A DNA stretch of 21,817 nucleotides from JANYGM01 sp043764015 (GTDB lineage Bacteria; Bacteroidota; Bacteroidia; Cytophagales; Thermonemataceae), in NCBI GenBank assembly GCA_043764015.1, contig JAYUKY010000007.1:1-21817 (forward strand). The letters are read 5' to 3'. A program made the position numbers and the translations under genes. This document shows positions 1-6,557 of the stretch, piece by piece; the stretch's first letter is position 1, and the number at the start of each line of letters is the position of its first letter. The notes beneath the pieces were generated by a model. It did not search any database. It saw only the letters and a list, made by a program, of their open reading frames with translations, and was not told where the DNA came from.

Positions 1-117
1 ATTTTTTAATTTATGCCACGTCATTTTAACCACTTGTATTTTTCTTTATAAAAACCAAAGGTAAAACATTTTTTGCAACGGAACTTTTACAGTAACAAAT
101 ACTTCATAAAAATAGTC

Positions 118-151
118 GTTACTTGCCTGCATTATGCTAGAGGCAAGCAAC
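118..151. repeat. Imperfect inverted repeat (hairpin) upstream of the first gene
   Basis: The arms at 118-128 (GTTACTTGCCT) and 141-151 (AGGCAAGCAAC) pair over 11 bp with one mismatch around a 12-base loop. The loop itself contains a small GCAT-T-ATGC hairpin. There is no U-tract on either side, so a simple intrinsic terminator is not indicated. It could be the processed 3' end of a gene lying left of the window or a leader element of the gene at 223. Bases 1-117 and 152-222 show no gene and no clear TAnnTTTG promoter. Confidence 0.45.
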
Positions 152-222
152 AGTATAAAAGCAAAAAAACTCAAATCAGCATCAAAAAATTAGACACATA
201 AAAAAGAATAAACCTCTTCAAA

Positions 223-831
223 ATGGCATATAGAAATTTCTCGTTAGATGATTTAGAGCAAAAATTTGGTATCAAAAACCAAATAAGTAGTCTTTTTGCG
301 CCTATGACACCCATAAAATTAAGTGAGTGGCTTAAAATTACGTTTGAAAATTCCGCTGATTTGCCTGTACGTACAGAAAAAGCAAAATCTGAAAGTATTA
401 TTTTTCCGTTTTTGGTGGAACTTCGCAATAATAATGATAAATTTTTTACTATTTATTCTGGCGACAGCCTCAACGCAAACGAGAAAGAAGGCTTAAATGG
501 AGAATGTGATTTTATTTTGGCAAAAGATATTCATACTTTTAATATCAATTATCCTATTGTGGCACTTGTGGAGGCTAAAAATAGTGATATTGCAGCAGGT
601 GTGCCACAATGTGCTGCACAAATGTTGGGTGCAAAACTGTTCAATGAGCAAAAAAATATGCCTGTAAACGTGATTTTTGGTTGTGTAACAACTGGAAACG
701 ACTGGAAATTTTTGAAACTAATTGATAATCAAATTACTATAGACAAAAGAACTTATTATTTCAACGAAATAGAAGAAATATTAGCTGTTTTCCAGCATAT
801 TATCCAAATTTTTAGAGATGAACTAACCTAA
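223..831 (+). CDS. PD-(D/E)XK nuclease-like hypothetical protein
   Basis: A 202-residue protein with no signal peptide or membrane segment. Seen: a Glu in a helix (E58, within KSESIIFPFLVEL), an acidic residue at the start of a strand (D96, GECDFIL), a hydrophobic strand ending in E117-A-K119 (VALVEAKN), then a helix with Q129 and Q133 (VPQCAAQMLGA). This E-D-ExK-Q order is the core signature of the PD-(D/E)XK nuclease superfamily (HsdR N-terminal and RecB-like folds), so a metal-dependent DNA-cutting or DNA-binding fold is inferred. No methyltransferase, helicase or specificity subunit is next to it, so this is not a recognisable restriction system. The ATG at 223 follows an A-rich stretch (CTCTTCAAA). 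The next gene starts 30 bases downstream on the same strand, so co-transcription is possible. The substrate is unknown, and such folds also occur in non-cleaving proteins. Confidence 0.7.
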   Translation: MAYRNFSLDDLEQKFGIKNQISSLFAPMTPIKLSEWLKITFENSADLPVRTEKAKSESIIFPFLVELRNNNDKFFTIYSGDSLNANEKEGLNGECDFILAKDIHTFNINYPIVALVEAKNSDIAAGVPQCAAQMLGAKLFNEQKNMPVNVIFGCVTTGNDWKFLKLIDNQITIDKRTYYFNEIEEILAVFQHIIQIFRDELT

Positions 832-861
832 AAAAACAAAAAAATCTCAAATCAAATCAAA

Positions 862-2124
862 ATGAAAAAAATAGCCTTTATATTTCTTTTTTGCTTTTTA
901 TCTATCCAATTAAAGGCAAATTATTTGTTTTTGGTGATGGATAAAACACAGAAAAACCACCTCAAAGCCTACGGAATAGCTTATTGGGTACTCAAAAAAA
1001 ACTTAGAAGTGGACTGGCTTCTCAACTACAAAGGTGGTAGTTTTGCTTTCAAACACGCCAAAGAGCTTGAAAGTGAGCTAAATGTGCGTGGTGTTGGTTA
1101 TCAGGTTATTTCTGATGCACAATATAACCAAATTCTTAATGAAATAGCCAATCCTGATGCCAATATGGACGTAATGAAGCTAGAAAAACCACCAAAAGTG
1201 GCGGTTTATTCTCCTAAAACTAAGCAACCCTGGGACGATGCCGTTACGCTTGTGCTTACGTATGCGGAAATTCCCTACGAAACTATTTTTGATGATGACG
1301 TAATGGGCGACAAACTAAGCACTTACGACTGGTTACATCTGCATCACGAAGATTTTACAGGACAATATGGCAAATTTTATGCAGCTTTCAGAAATGAGCC
1401 TTGGTTTCAGAAGGAAAAGCAAGAAAGTGAGCGCATAGCCACTAAATACGGCTTTTCTAAGGTGTCGCAGTTGAAACTTGCTGTCGTGAAAAAAATACGT
1501 AATTTTTGCGCTGGTGGCGGTTTTATGTTTGCAATGTGTTCAGCAACAGATACTTTTGATATTGCGCTTGCAGCAGAAGGAGTAGATATTTGTGAGTCCG
1601 TTTATGATGGAGATGCAGCAGACCGCAACGCACAACAACGCCTAAACTTCAATAATACATTTGCTTTCAAGGATTTTCAGCTGGAAATGAACGCTTATGT
1701 TTATGAATATTCTAACATTGATAATCAATCTCACGAAAGACCAGGATTAAACGAAAAAACGGATTTTTTCCAGCTTTTTAAGTTTTCTGCCAAATATGAC
1801 CCCATTCCGACAATGCTCACGCAAAATCACGAAAACCTAATTAACGGTTTTATGGGACAAACAACGGCTTTTAAGAAGAAATTGATTAAATCTGAAGTGC
1901 TTGTAATGGGTGAAACTAAGTCTGCAAGTGAGGCACGCTATATTCACGGCACTTTTGCTAAAGGTACGTGGACGTTTTATGGTGGACACGACCCGGAAGA
2001 TTATCAGCATTTTGTCGGAGAAGAGCCAACAGACCTCAAATTACACCCAAATTCTCCTGGTTATAGGCTGATTTTGAATAATATTTTGTTTCCTGCAGCA
2101 AAGAAAAAAAAGAAAAAAACCTAG
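862..2124 (+). CDS. Secreted glutamine-amidotransferase-like protein ('asparagine synthetase B' family of Bacteroidota)
   Basis: A 420-residue protein with a Sec signal peptide (MKKIAFIFLFCFLSIQLKA, predicted cleavage near residue 19), so it is likely periplasmic or outer-membrane associated. From memory, close relatives in Bacteroidota are widely labelled 'asparagine synthetase B'. I see no Ntn-type N-terminal Cys and no PP-loop ATP pyrophosphatase motif, so that label looks wrong. What is visible is a ThuA/class-I amidotransferase-like pattern: DWLHLHHEDFTGQYG (about 156-170), a Gly-rich nucleophile-elbow-like stretch GGGFMFAMCSATD with C226, and a late FYGGHDPEDYQH segment rich in His and acidic residues. 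The Lys-rich tail (KKKKKKT) lies in a long A-run in the DNA, but a basic tail seems normal for the family. The reaction is unknown. It may be co-transcribed with the nuclease-like gene upstream, and it is followed by an inverted repeat block. Confidence 0.8.
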   Translation: MKKIAFIFLFCFLSIQLKANYLFLVMDKTQKNHLKAYGIAYWVLKKNLEVDWLLNYKGGSFAFKHAKELESELNVRGVGYQVISDAQYNQILNEIANPDANMDVMKLEKPPKVAVYSPKTKQPWDDAVTLVLTYAEIPYETIFDDDVMGDKLSTYDWLHLHHEDFTGQYGKFYAAFRNEPWFQKEKQESERIATKYGFSKVSQLKLAVVKKIRNFCAGGGFMFAMCSATDTFDIALAAEGVDICESVYDGDAADRNAQQRLNFNNTFAFKDFQLEMNAYVYEYSNIDNQSHERPGLNEKTDFFQLFKFSAKYDPIPTMLTQNHENLINGFMGQTTAFKKKLIKSEVLVMGETKSASEARYIHGTFAKGTWTFYGGHDPEDYQHFVGEEPTDLKLHPNSPGYRLILNNILFPAAKKKKKKT

Positions 2125-2128
2125 TCTT

Positions 2129-2247
2129 GAGGTGCGAAGTTTGAAGTACGAAGTACGAAATACAAGTTTATGCTTTTATAAAAAATTTCGTATCTCAAAC
2201 TTTGCATCTAAAAAAACCTCGTACTTCGTACCTCAAACCTCGTACCT
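2129..2247. repeat. Intergenic GAAGT/GTACGAA-type repeat block in inverted orientation
   Basis: The left part (2129-2163) consists of degenerate 7-base units such as GTGCGAA, GTTTGAA and GTACGAA. The right part (2185-2208 and 2217-2247) carries the same units in reverse complement (TTTCGTA, CTCAAAC, CCTCGTACTTCGTACCTC). The two halves can pair into a long imperfect hairpin around 2164-2184. The block begins 5 bases after the stop of the preceding gene and ends 6 bases before the ATG of the response-regulator gene, so the leader of that gene is made of repeat. Related units recur at 4824-4850, 8733-8812 and 19099-19131. The block may act as a transcription terminator or mRNA-stability element; mobility is not shown. 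Confidence 0.75.
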
Positions 2248-2253
2248 AAAAAA

Positions 2254-3684
2254 ATGTCTGAAATAAATAAAATTTTGATTGTTGATGATGATGAAGATAT
2301 TTTGATGGCAGCAAAAATGTTCCTCAAAAAACACGTCAAAAACATCACCATAGAACAAAATCCGCAAAAAATCCCGTTCCTGCTCAACCAAGATAAATAT
2401 GATGTTATTTTGCTTGATATGAATTTTAATGACGACACCACAAGCGGAAAAGAGGGTTTTCATTGGCTTTCTGAAATTATTTCACGTGTTCCAAATGCCG
2501 TTGTAATTATGATTACGGCATTTGGAGATGTGGAAATGGCGGTGCGTGCCTTAAAAGAAGGTGCAACGGATTTCGTTTTGAAACCTTGGCAAAATGAAAA
2601 ACTTTTAGCTACAATTTCTGCTGCTGCGAGGCTTAGTGCCTCTTATCAAGAAGTTTCTGCGCTTACACAAACCAACAAACAATTAGTTAATACTATTCAT
2701 AATCAGCCATTTGTGGAAATGTTGGGAAATAGTGCGGGCATCAAAAATGTTTATCATTTGATAGAAAAAGTAGCCAAAACTGATGCCAACGTGCTTATTT
2801 TGGGTGAAAATGGCACAGGAAAAGAACTTGTAGCTCGTGCCATACATAGGCATTCCTTACGTACAGACAAGGCGTTTGTGGGCGTGGATATGGGCGCAGT
2901 AAGTGAAACTTTGTTTGATAGTGAGCTTTTTGGACACAAAAAAGGGGCTTTTACAGACGCAAAAGATGACCGTACAGGCTGGTTTGAGGTGGCAAAAGGT
3001 GGTACGCTTTTTTTAGATGAAATAGGAAATTTGCCTCTTACGCATCAGGCAAAACTACTTGCAGTGCTTCAAAACAGAGAAATAAAGCCGCTTGGCGCAT
3101 CAAAAACTGTTCCTATTGATATTCGTTTGCTTTGCGCTACCAATATGAGCCTTGCGGAAATGGTAAATAAAGGTGATTTTAGGCAGGATTTGCTGTATAG
3201 AATGAATACCGTTGAGATTTTTTTGCCACCTTTACGTGAGCGTAAAAGTGATATTCCTGTTTTAGCGGAGAATTTTTTGCAGAAATATGCAAGAAAATAT
3301 AAGAAAAATATTGAGAAAATTCACCCAGAAACTATCCAAAAACTACAAAATTACGACTTCCCAGGTAATATCCGAGAGCTACAACACGCCATAGAACGTG
3401 CCGTAATTATGAGCGAGGAAAATCAACTTTTGCCAGATGATTTTTTCTTTCTGATAAATCAAAAACATCACCAAAAACAAACTTCTAATCAAACTGATAA
3501 TGTTTCTTCAATAACTTTATCACTAGAAAATCCTCAAAATAGTGCTTTGAATTTAGATGATTTGGAACGTGAAACCATTGAAAAAGCTATTGAAAAACAT
3601 ATAGGAAATATCTCAAAAGCAGCCAAAGAACTTGGGCTAACTCGTGCCTCACTTTATAGAAGATTAGAAAAATATGGACTTTGA
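2254..3684 (+). CDS. NtrC-family sigma-54-dependent response regulator
   Basis: A 476-residue protein with three domains. Residues 1-125 are a receiver domain with acidic pocket D11/D12, phosphoacceptor D55 (VILLDMNF), T88 and K110 (FVLKPW). Residues 155-390 are an AAA+ domain with Walker A GENGTGKE (184-191), the sigma-54-contacting loop at 231-236, Walker B LFLDE (252-256) and arginine-finger region FRQDLLYRMN. Residues 450-476 are a Fis-type helix-turn-helix (NISKAAKELGLTRASLYRRL). The protein binds enhancer-like sites and remodels sigma-54 RNA polymerase when phosphorylated by a sensor kinase. The loop reads GAFTDA rather than GAFTGA, a variant that from memory is common in Bacteroidota. 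No histidine kinase is adjacent, although many relatives have one next door, so the partner must lie elsewhere. The ATG at 2254 sits right after the repeat block. The regulon cannot be read from this window. Confidence 0.93.
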   Translation: MSEINKILIVDDDEDILMAAKMFLKKHVKNITIEQNPQKIPFLLNQDKYDVILLDMNFNDDTTSGKEGFHWLSEIISRVPNAVVIMITAFGDVEMAVRALKEGATDFVLKPWQNEKLLATISAAARLSASYQEVSALTQTNKQLVNTIHNQPFVEMLGNSAGIKNVYHLIEKVAKTDANVLILGENGTGKELVARAIHRHSLRTDKAFVGVDMGAVSETLFDSELFGHKKGAFTDAKDDRTGWFEVAKGGTLFLDEIGNLPLTHQAKLLAVLQNREIKPLGASKTVPIDIRLLCATNMSLAEMVNKGDFRQDLLYRMNTVEIFLPPLRERKSDIPVLAENFLQKYARKYKKNIEKIHPETIQKLQNYDFPGNIRELQHAIERAVIMSEENQLLPDDFFFLINQKHHQKQTSNQTDNVSSITLSLENPQNSALNLDDLERETIEKAIEKHIGNISKAAKELGLTRASLYRRLEKYGL

Positions 3685-3763
3685 TAGTTATATAACAACA
3701 TTAGAGTTTTATAACTTGATAATGAATGAGTTATGGCATAAACATCTTAAAAACCACTTCTAG

Positions 3764-3782
3764 CCCTCCTTTTGAAGGAGGG
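3764..3782. repeat. Short CCCTCCTT palindrome between convergent genes
   Basis: CCCTCCTT (3764-3771), a 3-base loop, then AAGGAGGG (3775-3782) form a perfect 8-bp GC-rich stem in otherwise AT-rich DNA. It lies between the convergent response-regulator and YkgJ-like genes and may terminate transcription, although the flanking T-tract is weak (AACTTTTA on the right). Short CCCC(T)CC/GGAGGGG palindromes of this kind are scattered in Bacteroidota genomes. A related partial sequence (TAGCCCTCCT) occurs again at 8813-8822. Confidence 0.6.
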
Positions 3783-3788
3783 GAACTT

Positions 3789-4406
3789 TTACTCTTGATT
3801 AGCATAATAAAAATAGGTGTCCACAAGCTCCAAAGCACGTTTTATGGCTTCATTGATAGGCAAACGCCCTTCTCCCAGATTAAGGTCAATGGCATACATT
3901 TTGTAGTAAAAATCTCTTATTAGTGGAATAAAACCACCGTTTTTAATGCTTTCAACCGCTTTTTCGTAATCTTCTTTATAGTTTTCTTTGATTATACGGC
4001 AAGTAGCGAGTAATTTTTGTCCGTTTTTATCCGTAGTTGCAGAAAATCCAAATAAACGACAAATAAGCCCTCTATGCTCATAAATGGTGCAATAACCAGT
4101 TTTTCCGTTGGGCAAAAAAGGTGCAAAAAGCACGCAAATTCCATCATTGGTTACTTCATTATTGTTATTATCAAGGATATTTTTATTCTTGATTTTATCT
4201 AAAAATACATCTACCAAATTTTCTTTATATAAATGAAATGCCAATGGCAAAAACTCCAAAATAGTAGCTTCTATGTTAGGTTTTTTGCAACATTCACCGC
4301 AACCACTTTTGCAACCAAGTTTAGTGTTTTCTTGAAAAAGTGCAATTTCTGCATCTAAAATATCAAATACAGCTTTTATGGATTGTATTTTCTCTTCTAA
4401 TTCCAT
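3789..4406 (-). CDS. YkgJ-family cysteine-cluster protein
   Basis: A 205-residue soluble protein. The N-terminal half carries the family signature CKSGCGECCKKP (about residues 32-43), and the middle carries two more cysteines in GICVLFAPF and GYCTIYEHRGLICRLFGF, followed by a further Cys in LLATCRII. This set matches the CxxxCxxCC family (YkgJ/UPF0153), thought to bind zinc or an iron-sulfur centre. The biochemical role of the family is not settled. The gene is convergent with the response regulator and divergent from the small winged-helix-like gene at 4560. The ATG at 4406 is followed by a charged helix (MELEEKIQSIKAVF) with no signal peptide. About 150 bases of repeat-rich DNA separate it from the divergent gene. 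Confidence 0.88.
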   Translation of the reverse strand: MELEEKIQSIKAVFDILDAEIALFQENTKLGCKSGCGECCKKPNIEATILEFLPLAFHLYKENLVDVFLDKIKNKNILDNNNNEVTNDGICVLFAPFLPNGKTGYCTIYEHRGLICRLFGFSATTDKNGQKLLATCRIIKENYKEDYEKAVESIKNGGFIPLIRDFYYKMYAIDLNLGEGRLPINEAIKRALELVDTYFYYANQE

Positions 4407-4437
4407 TGTAAATAATGTTAAATCTAAAATTTAATCT

Positions 4438-4473
4438 AAAATAATTCCTAAAATAATTCCTAAAATAATTCCT
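4438..4473. repeat. Tandem repeat: three exact copies of a 12-mer
   Basis: AAAATAATTCCT occurs three times in a row (4438-4449, 4450-4461, 4462-4473) and is followed by a partial copy (AAAATTA). Degenerate AATCTAAA units precede it from 4420. It lies in the shared upstream region of the divergent YkgJ-like and winged-helix-like genes, so copy-number change could alter spacing in a regulatory region. Confidence 0.9.
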
Positions 4474-4511
4474 AAAATTAGCTAATTATTTGGTTTTTTG
4501 CTAATTTTAGG
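4471..4511. promoter_or_regulatory. Perfect 12-bp inverted repeat in a divergent intergenic region
   Basis: CCTAAAATTAGC (4471-4482) and GCTAATTTTAGG (4500-4511) are exact reverse complements separated by 17 bases that end in a T-run. The left arm also overlaps a 12-base self-palindrome, AATTAGCTAATT (4476-4487). It ends 48 bases before the ATG of the winged-helix-like gene at 4560, which is a plausible place for an operator or a leader hairpin. Autoregulation by the neighbouring protein is inference. Confidence 0.55.
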
Positions 4512-4559
4512 CATAAAATCAATAAATAAACAACTAAAACCCAGAATAAATTTAATATA

Positions 4560-4823
4560 ATGACAGATTTAGAGTTTGATATTTTAGATGAATTATATTT
4601 TGTAGAAACTTTTGAAAACCTACACAAAAGACTTAATTTGAATAAAACATTGCTTAAAGATAATTTAAAACAACTTTTAAATATTGGTTGGATTAAATGC
4701 TTTTCTGAAAATAGAGAAGAAATTTTTACAGATTTGATAAACTTCACAGATTTTGAGCAAAAATTTGATAAATATTCTTATCTCGCCACAAAAGCAGGAC
4801 TAACAGCACATAATACACGCTAG
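4560..4823 (+). CDS. Small winged-helix-like protein of unknown function
   Basis: An 87-residue acidic soluble protein. The pattern is helix (TDLEFDILDELYFV), helix-turn-helix (FENLHKRLNLNKTLLKDNLKQLLNIGWIKCF, described here by its span 19-52), a wing-like strand region (EEIFTDLINFT), and a final YLATKAGLTAHN, similar to the YxLTxxG ending of MarR/ArsR-like winged helices. I do not recognise a named family. The ATG at 4560 follows an AT-rich leader, and a conspicuous 12-bp inverted repeat lies 48 bases upstream. A repeat of the GTACGAA type begins immediately after the stop. DNA binding is inferred from the fold pattern only. Confidence 0.75.
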   Translation: MTDLEFDILDELYFVETFENLHKRLNLNKTLLKDNLKQLLNIGWIKCFSENREEIFTDLINFTDFEQKFDKYSYLATKAGLTAHNTR

Positions 4824-4850
4824 TACGAAGTTTGAGGTTGGAAGTACGAA
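4824..4850. repeat. GTACGAA/GTTTGAGG repeat unit after the stop codon
   Basis: The sequence TACGAAGTTTGAGGTTGGAA followed by GTACGAA begins immediately after the stop of the small winged-helix-like gene. It is the same 7-base repeat family as the block at 2129-2247, here as a single unpaired arm. It sits between two convergent genes. Confidence 0.65.
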
Positions 4851-4874
4851 TTTAAAAAACTGATAATCAATCTT

Positions 4875-6284
4875 TTATCTTAACAAAAGCATTTTAGCAT
4901 TGTGGTTGGATTTTAGTCTTTGTAAAATAATTTTTGCAGGGCTTATCTTGTTCAAAACCAAATAATTACGAATAGTTTTTAAACGCCTTTCTGCGTAAGT
5001 ACGTCCACGCCTTTCTTGGTCGTTTGTGCCAATAGTGATTTTGAGCAAGATATTTGGGTATTTTCGTAATACAAGCAACGTATTATCTAATATTTTTTGA
5101 GTTTTGGGCAGAAGGTCTGATTTTTCTTCATCAAAAAGTAAATCTTCATCAAAAAGTGCTTTTTCAGCTTCTGAAAGTGGAAATGCTTTTTGTGGTGTAA
5201 TGATTTCTATGGGTTGCCTAATAATAATTTGCGTTCCTTCTACGTATTCTATGCGGTTGTTATTGCCATTAGAAAGCGGCAAAGCACGTTTATTTTTATT
5301 TCTATCAGTAATGTTTCTCCACGCAAACGACACTTCTAAGGCATTGCTTACCTCTCGTGAGGGCGCATTCTTTGCCAAAGAAACATCATAACTCATACCA
5401 AAAGTATAGTTAGGTTTCTCTAATTGTAGCCCAAAAACAGCAATTCCAACCGTATTATACCAAAGACCCGCACCCACAAAAGAACGTCTTGCACCTTCAT
5501 CAAAATTATTGAAATAATAACGTCCCAAACCACCAACATTAGCTGTAGTTTGCGGATTACGGACTATCAAACGAAAATTTGGGTGTATGCTAAACTGCTC
5601 ATTATCAAATATTTTTAATTCTCCTGAAAGAATAGTCGTAATAGGCAATGTACTAGGCTGATTATAAAAAGATAAATCTGGTTTATTGAGGTAATAAAGC
5701 CCAATTCCGAGATAATAAGGCACTTCTTGGCGCAAATTTTCTTTATAAAATAACATTCCTGCATTCACAAGCGCATAACTAGAACGAAAAACAGGAATTT
5801 TCTCATTGATAGGTGCATTTGCATCAAAACCATCTAAATATTGGCTTTCTGTACGTATTTCAGCCGTATTGATGCTACGCTGAAAATAACCACCTTGCAA
5901 ACCAAAACTCAAAAAAAGTTCGTTTTCTACCTGCAAATTATAGGCAAAAGTAGCCAAAATACCCGTTGTACGCAGTAAACTATTTGTTCCAGCAGATTCA
6001 TTAAGTACGCTCAAACTTGCTGCGCCACGGTTGATGGTTTTTTTTGCATCAAGAAGTGGGTAAATAAACGTAAAAAGTGCCGTAGAATAGCTTTGTCCTG
6101 CGCCTATGCGCTGATTACGTATGTTCAGACGTGCCGACATCTCACCATTAAGGCAAATACTCGCAGGATTTGTGAGGGCTGGCGCATAATAAAATTGAGA
6201 AAAACGGCTTATTTGTGCTACACAATTATCCAAAGGTAATAAAAATATTACCCAAAATAAAAAAAATCCCAATAAAAATGGCAT
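4875..6284 (-). CDS. PorP/SprF-like type IX secretion outer-membrane protein with a degenerate OmpA-like C-terminus
   Basis: A 469-residue protein from the ATG at 6284. A hydrophobic signal peptide (PFLLGFFLFWVIFLLPL..CVAQ) is followed by the PorP/SprF hallmark start ISRFSQFYYAPALTNPASI and a long beta-strand-rich barrel region (to about residue 330). This family is associated with type IX secretion and gliding. The C-terminal ~100 residues look like an OmpA peptidoglycan-binding domain (DEDLLFDEEKSDLLPKTQ, LVLRKYPNILLKITIGTND, then RRLKTIRNYL). The usual GHTD motif reads GTND, and the domain stops early (LLLR), without the usual GxG..P and NRRVE ending. The open frame also extends upstream to a TTG at 6314. 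That start would add Lys residues to the n-region, so it cannot be excluded; ATG is preferred. A candidate promoter is at 6425-6454. The gene is divergent from the Prc protease gene. Confidence 0.85.
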   Translation of the reverse strand: MPFLLGFFLFWVIFLLPLDNCVAQISRFSQFYYAPALTNPASICLNGEMSARLNIRNQRIGAGQSYSTALFTFIYPLLDAKKTINRGAASLSVLNESAGTNSLLRTTGILATFAYNLQVENELFLSFGLQGGYFQRSINTAEIRTESQYLDGFDANAPINEKIPVFRSSYALVNAGMLFYKENLRQEVPYYLGIGLYYLNKPDLSFYNQPSTLPITTILSGELKIFDNEQFSIHPNFRLIVRNPQTTANVGGLGRYYFNNFDEGARRSFVGAGLWYNTVGIAVFGLQLEKPNYTFGMSYDVSLAKNAPSREVSNALEVSFAWRNITDRNKNKRALPLSNGNNNRIEYVEGTQIIIRQPIEIITPQKAFPLSEAEKALFDEDLLFDEEKSDLLPKTQKILDNTLLVLRKYPNILLKITIGTNDQERRGRTYAERRLKTIRNYLVLNKISPAKIILQRLKSNHNAKMLLLR

Positions 6285-6343
6285 TTTGTAGGTTTTCAAA
6301 ACAAATTTTACCAATTTCGTTTTTGGAAAGAAATTTTGGAAAA

Positions 6344-6378
6344 TTGTAGGGATAAGACACTACCTTATCTAACTACAA
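6344..6378. promoter_or_regulatory. Two-part hairpin in the leader of the PorP/SprF-like gene
   Basis: TTGTAG (6344-6349) pairs with CTACAA (6373-6378), and inside it GATAAG (6351-6356) pairs with CTTATC (6364-6369) around the loop ACACTAC. On the minus strand this lies between the candidate promoter at 6425-6454 and the ATG at 6284, so it would be part of the 5' untranslated leader. Its function is unknown. Confidence 0.4.
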
Positions 6379-6424
6379 ACAATATATTCATTCCTAATTT
6401 CTAATTTAAGTCAAACAAATCACA

Positions 6425-6454
6425 CAAAAATACGTTTTATCCACAAATAAGCAA
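6425..6454 (-). promoter_or_regulatory. Candidate Bacteroidota promoter for the PorP/SprF-like gene
   Basis: Read on the minus strand, TTG (6454-6452), 19 bases, then TATTTTTG (6432-6425) fit the TTG-N(17-23)-TAnnTTTG consensus of Bacteroidota primary-sigma promoters. It would give a leader of about 130 bases that contains a hairpin. Confidence 0.4.
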
Positions 6455-6493
6455 TATAAATCAATAAAAAAAAAATATTTAAAAAATATTTCT

Positions 6494-6501
6494 TAAATTT
6501 G
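6494..6501 (+). promoter_or_regulatory. Candidate -7 element for the Prc protease gene
   Basis: TAAATTTG matches TAnnTTTG and lies 57 bases upstream of the ATG at 6558. No TTG is seen at the expected upstream distance; the region there is an A/T tract. Confidence 0.35.
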
Positions 6502-6557
6502 ATAATAATAGCATCTTTATTGCGTTACTGATTGTTGAAGTTAAAATAAGAATAGAT

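Noticed and set aside
862..2124. Asparagine synthetase B as a literal function
   Set aside because: There is a signal peptide, no N-terminal nucleophile Cys and no ATP-pyrophosphatase motif. The name is a database habit for this family and is not supported by the sequence.
2098..2124. Poly-lysine tail as a frameshift artefact in an A-run
   Set aside because: A basic Lys-rich C-terminus appears to be normal in this family, so the tail is probably genuine.
4438..4473. Possible CRISPR array
   Set aside because: The 12-base units are directly adjacent with no spacers. None of the other repeat blocks (2129, 8733, 19099) has spaced identical repeats either.
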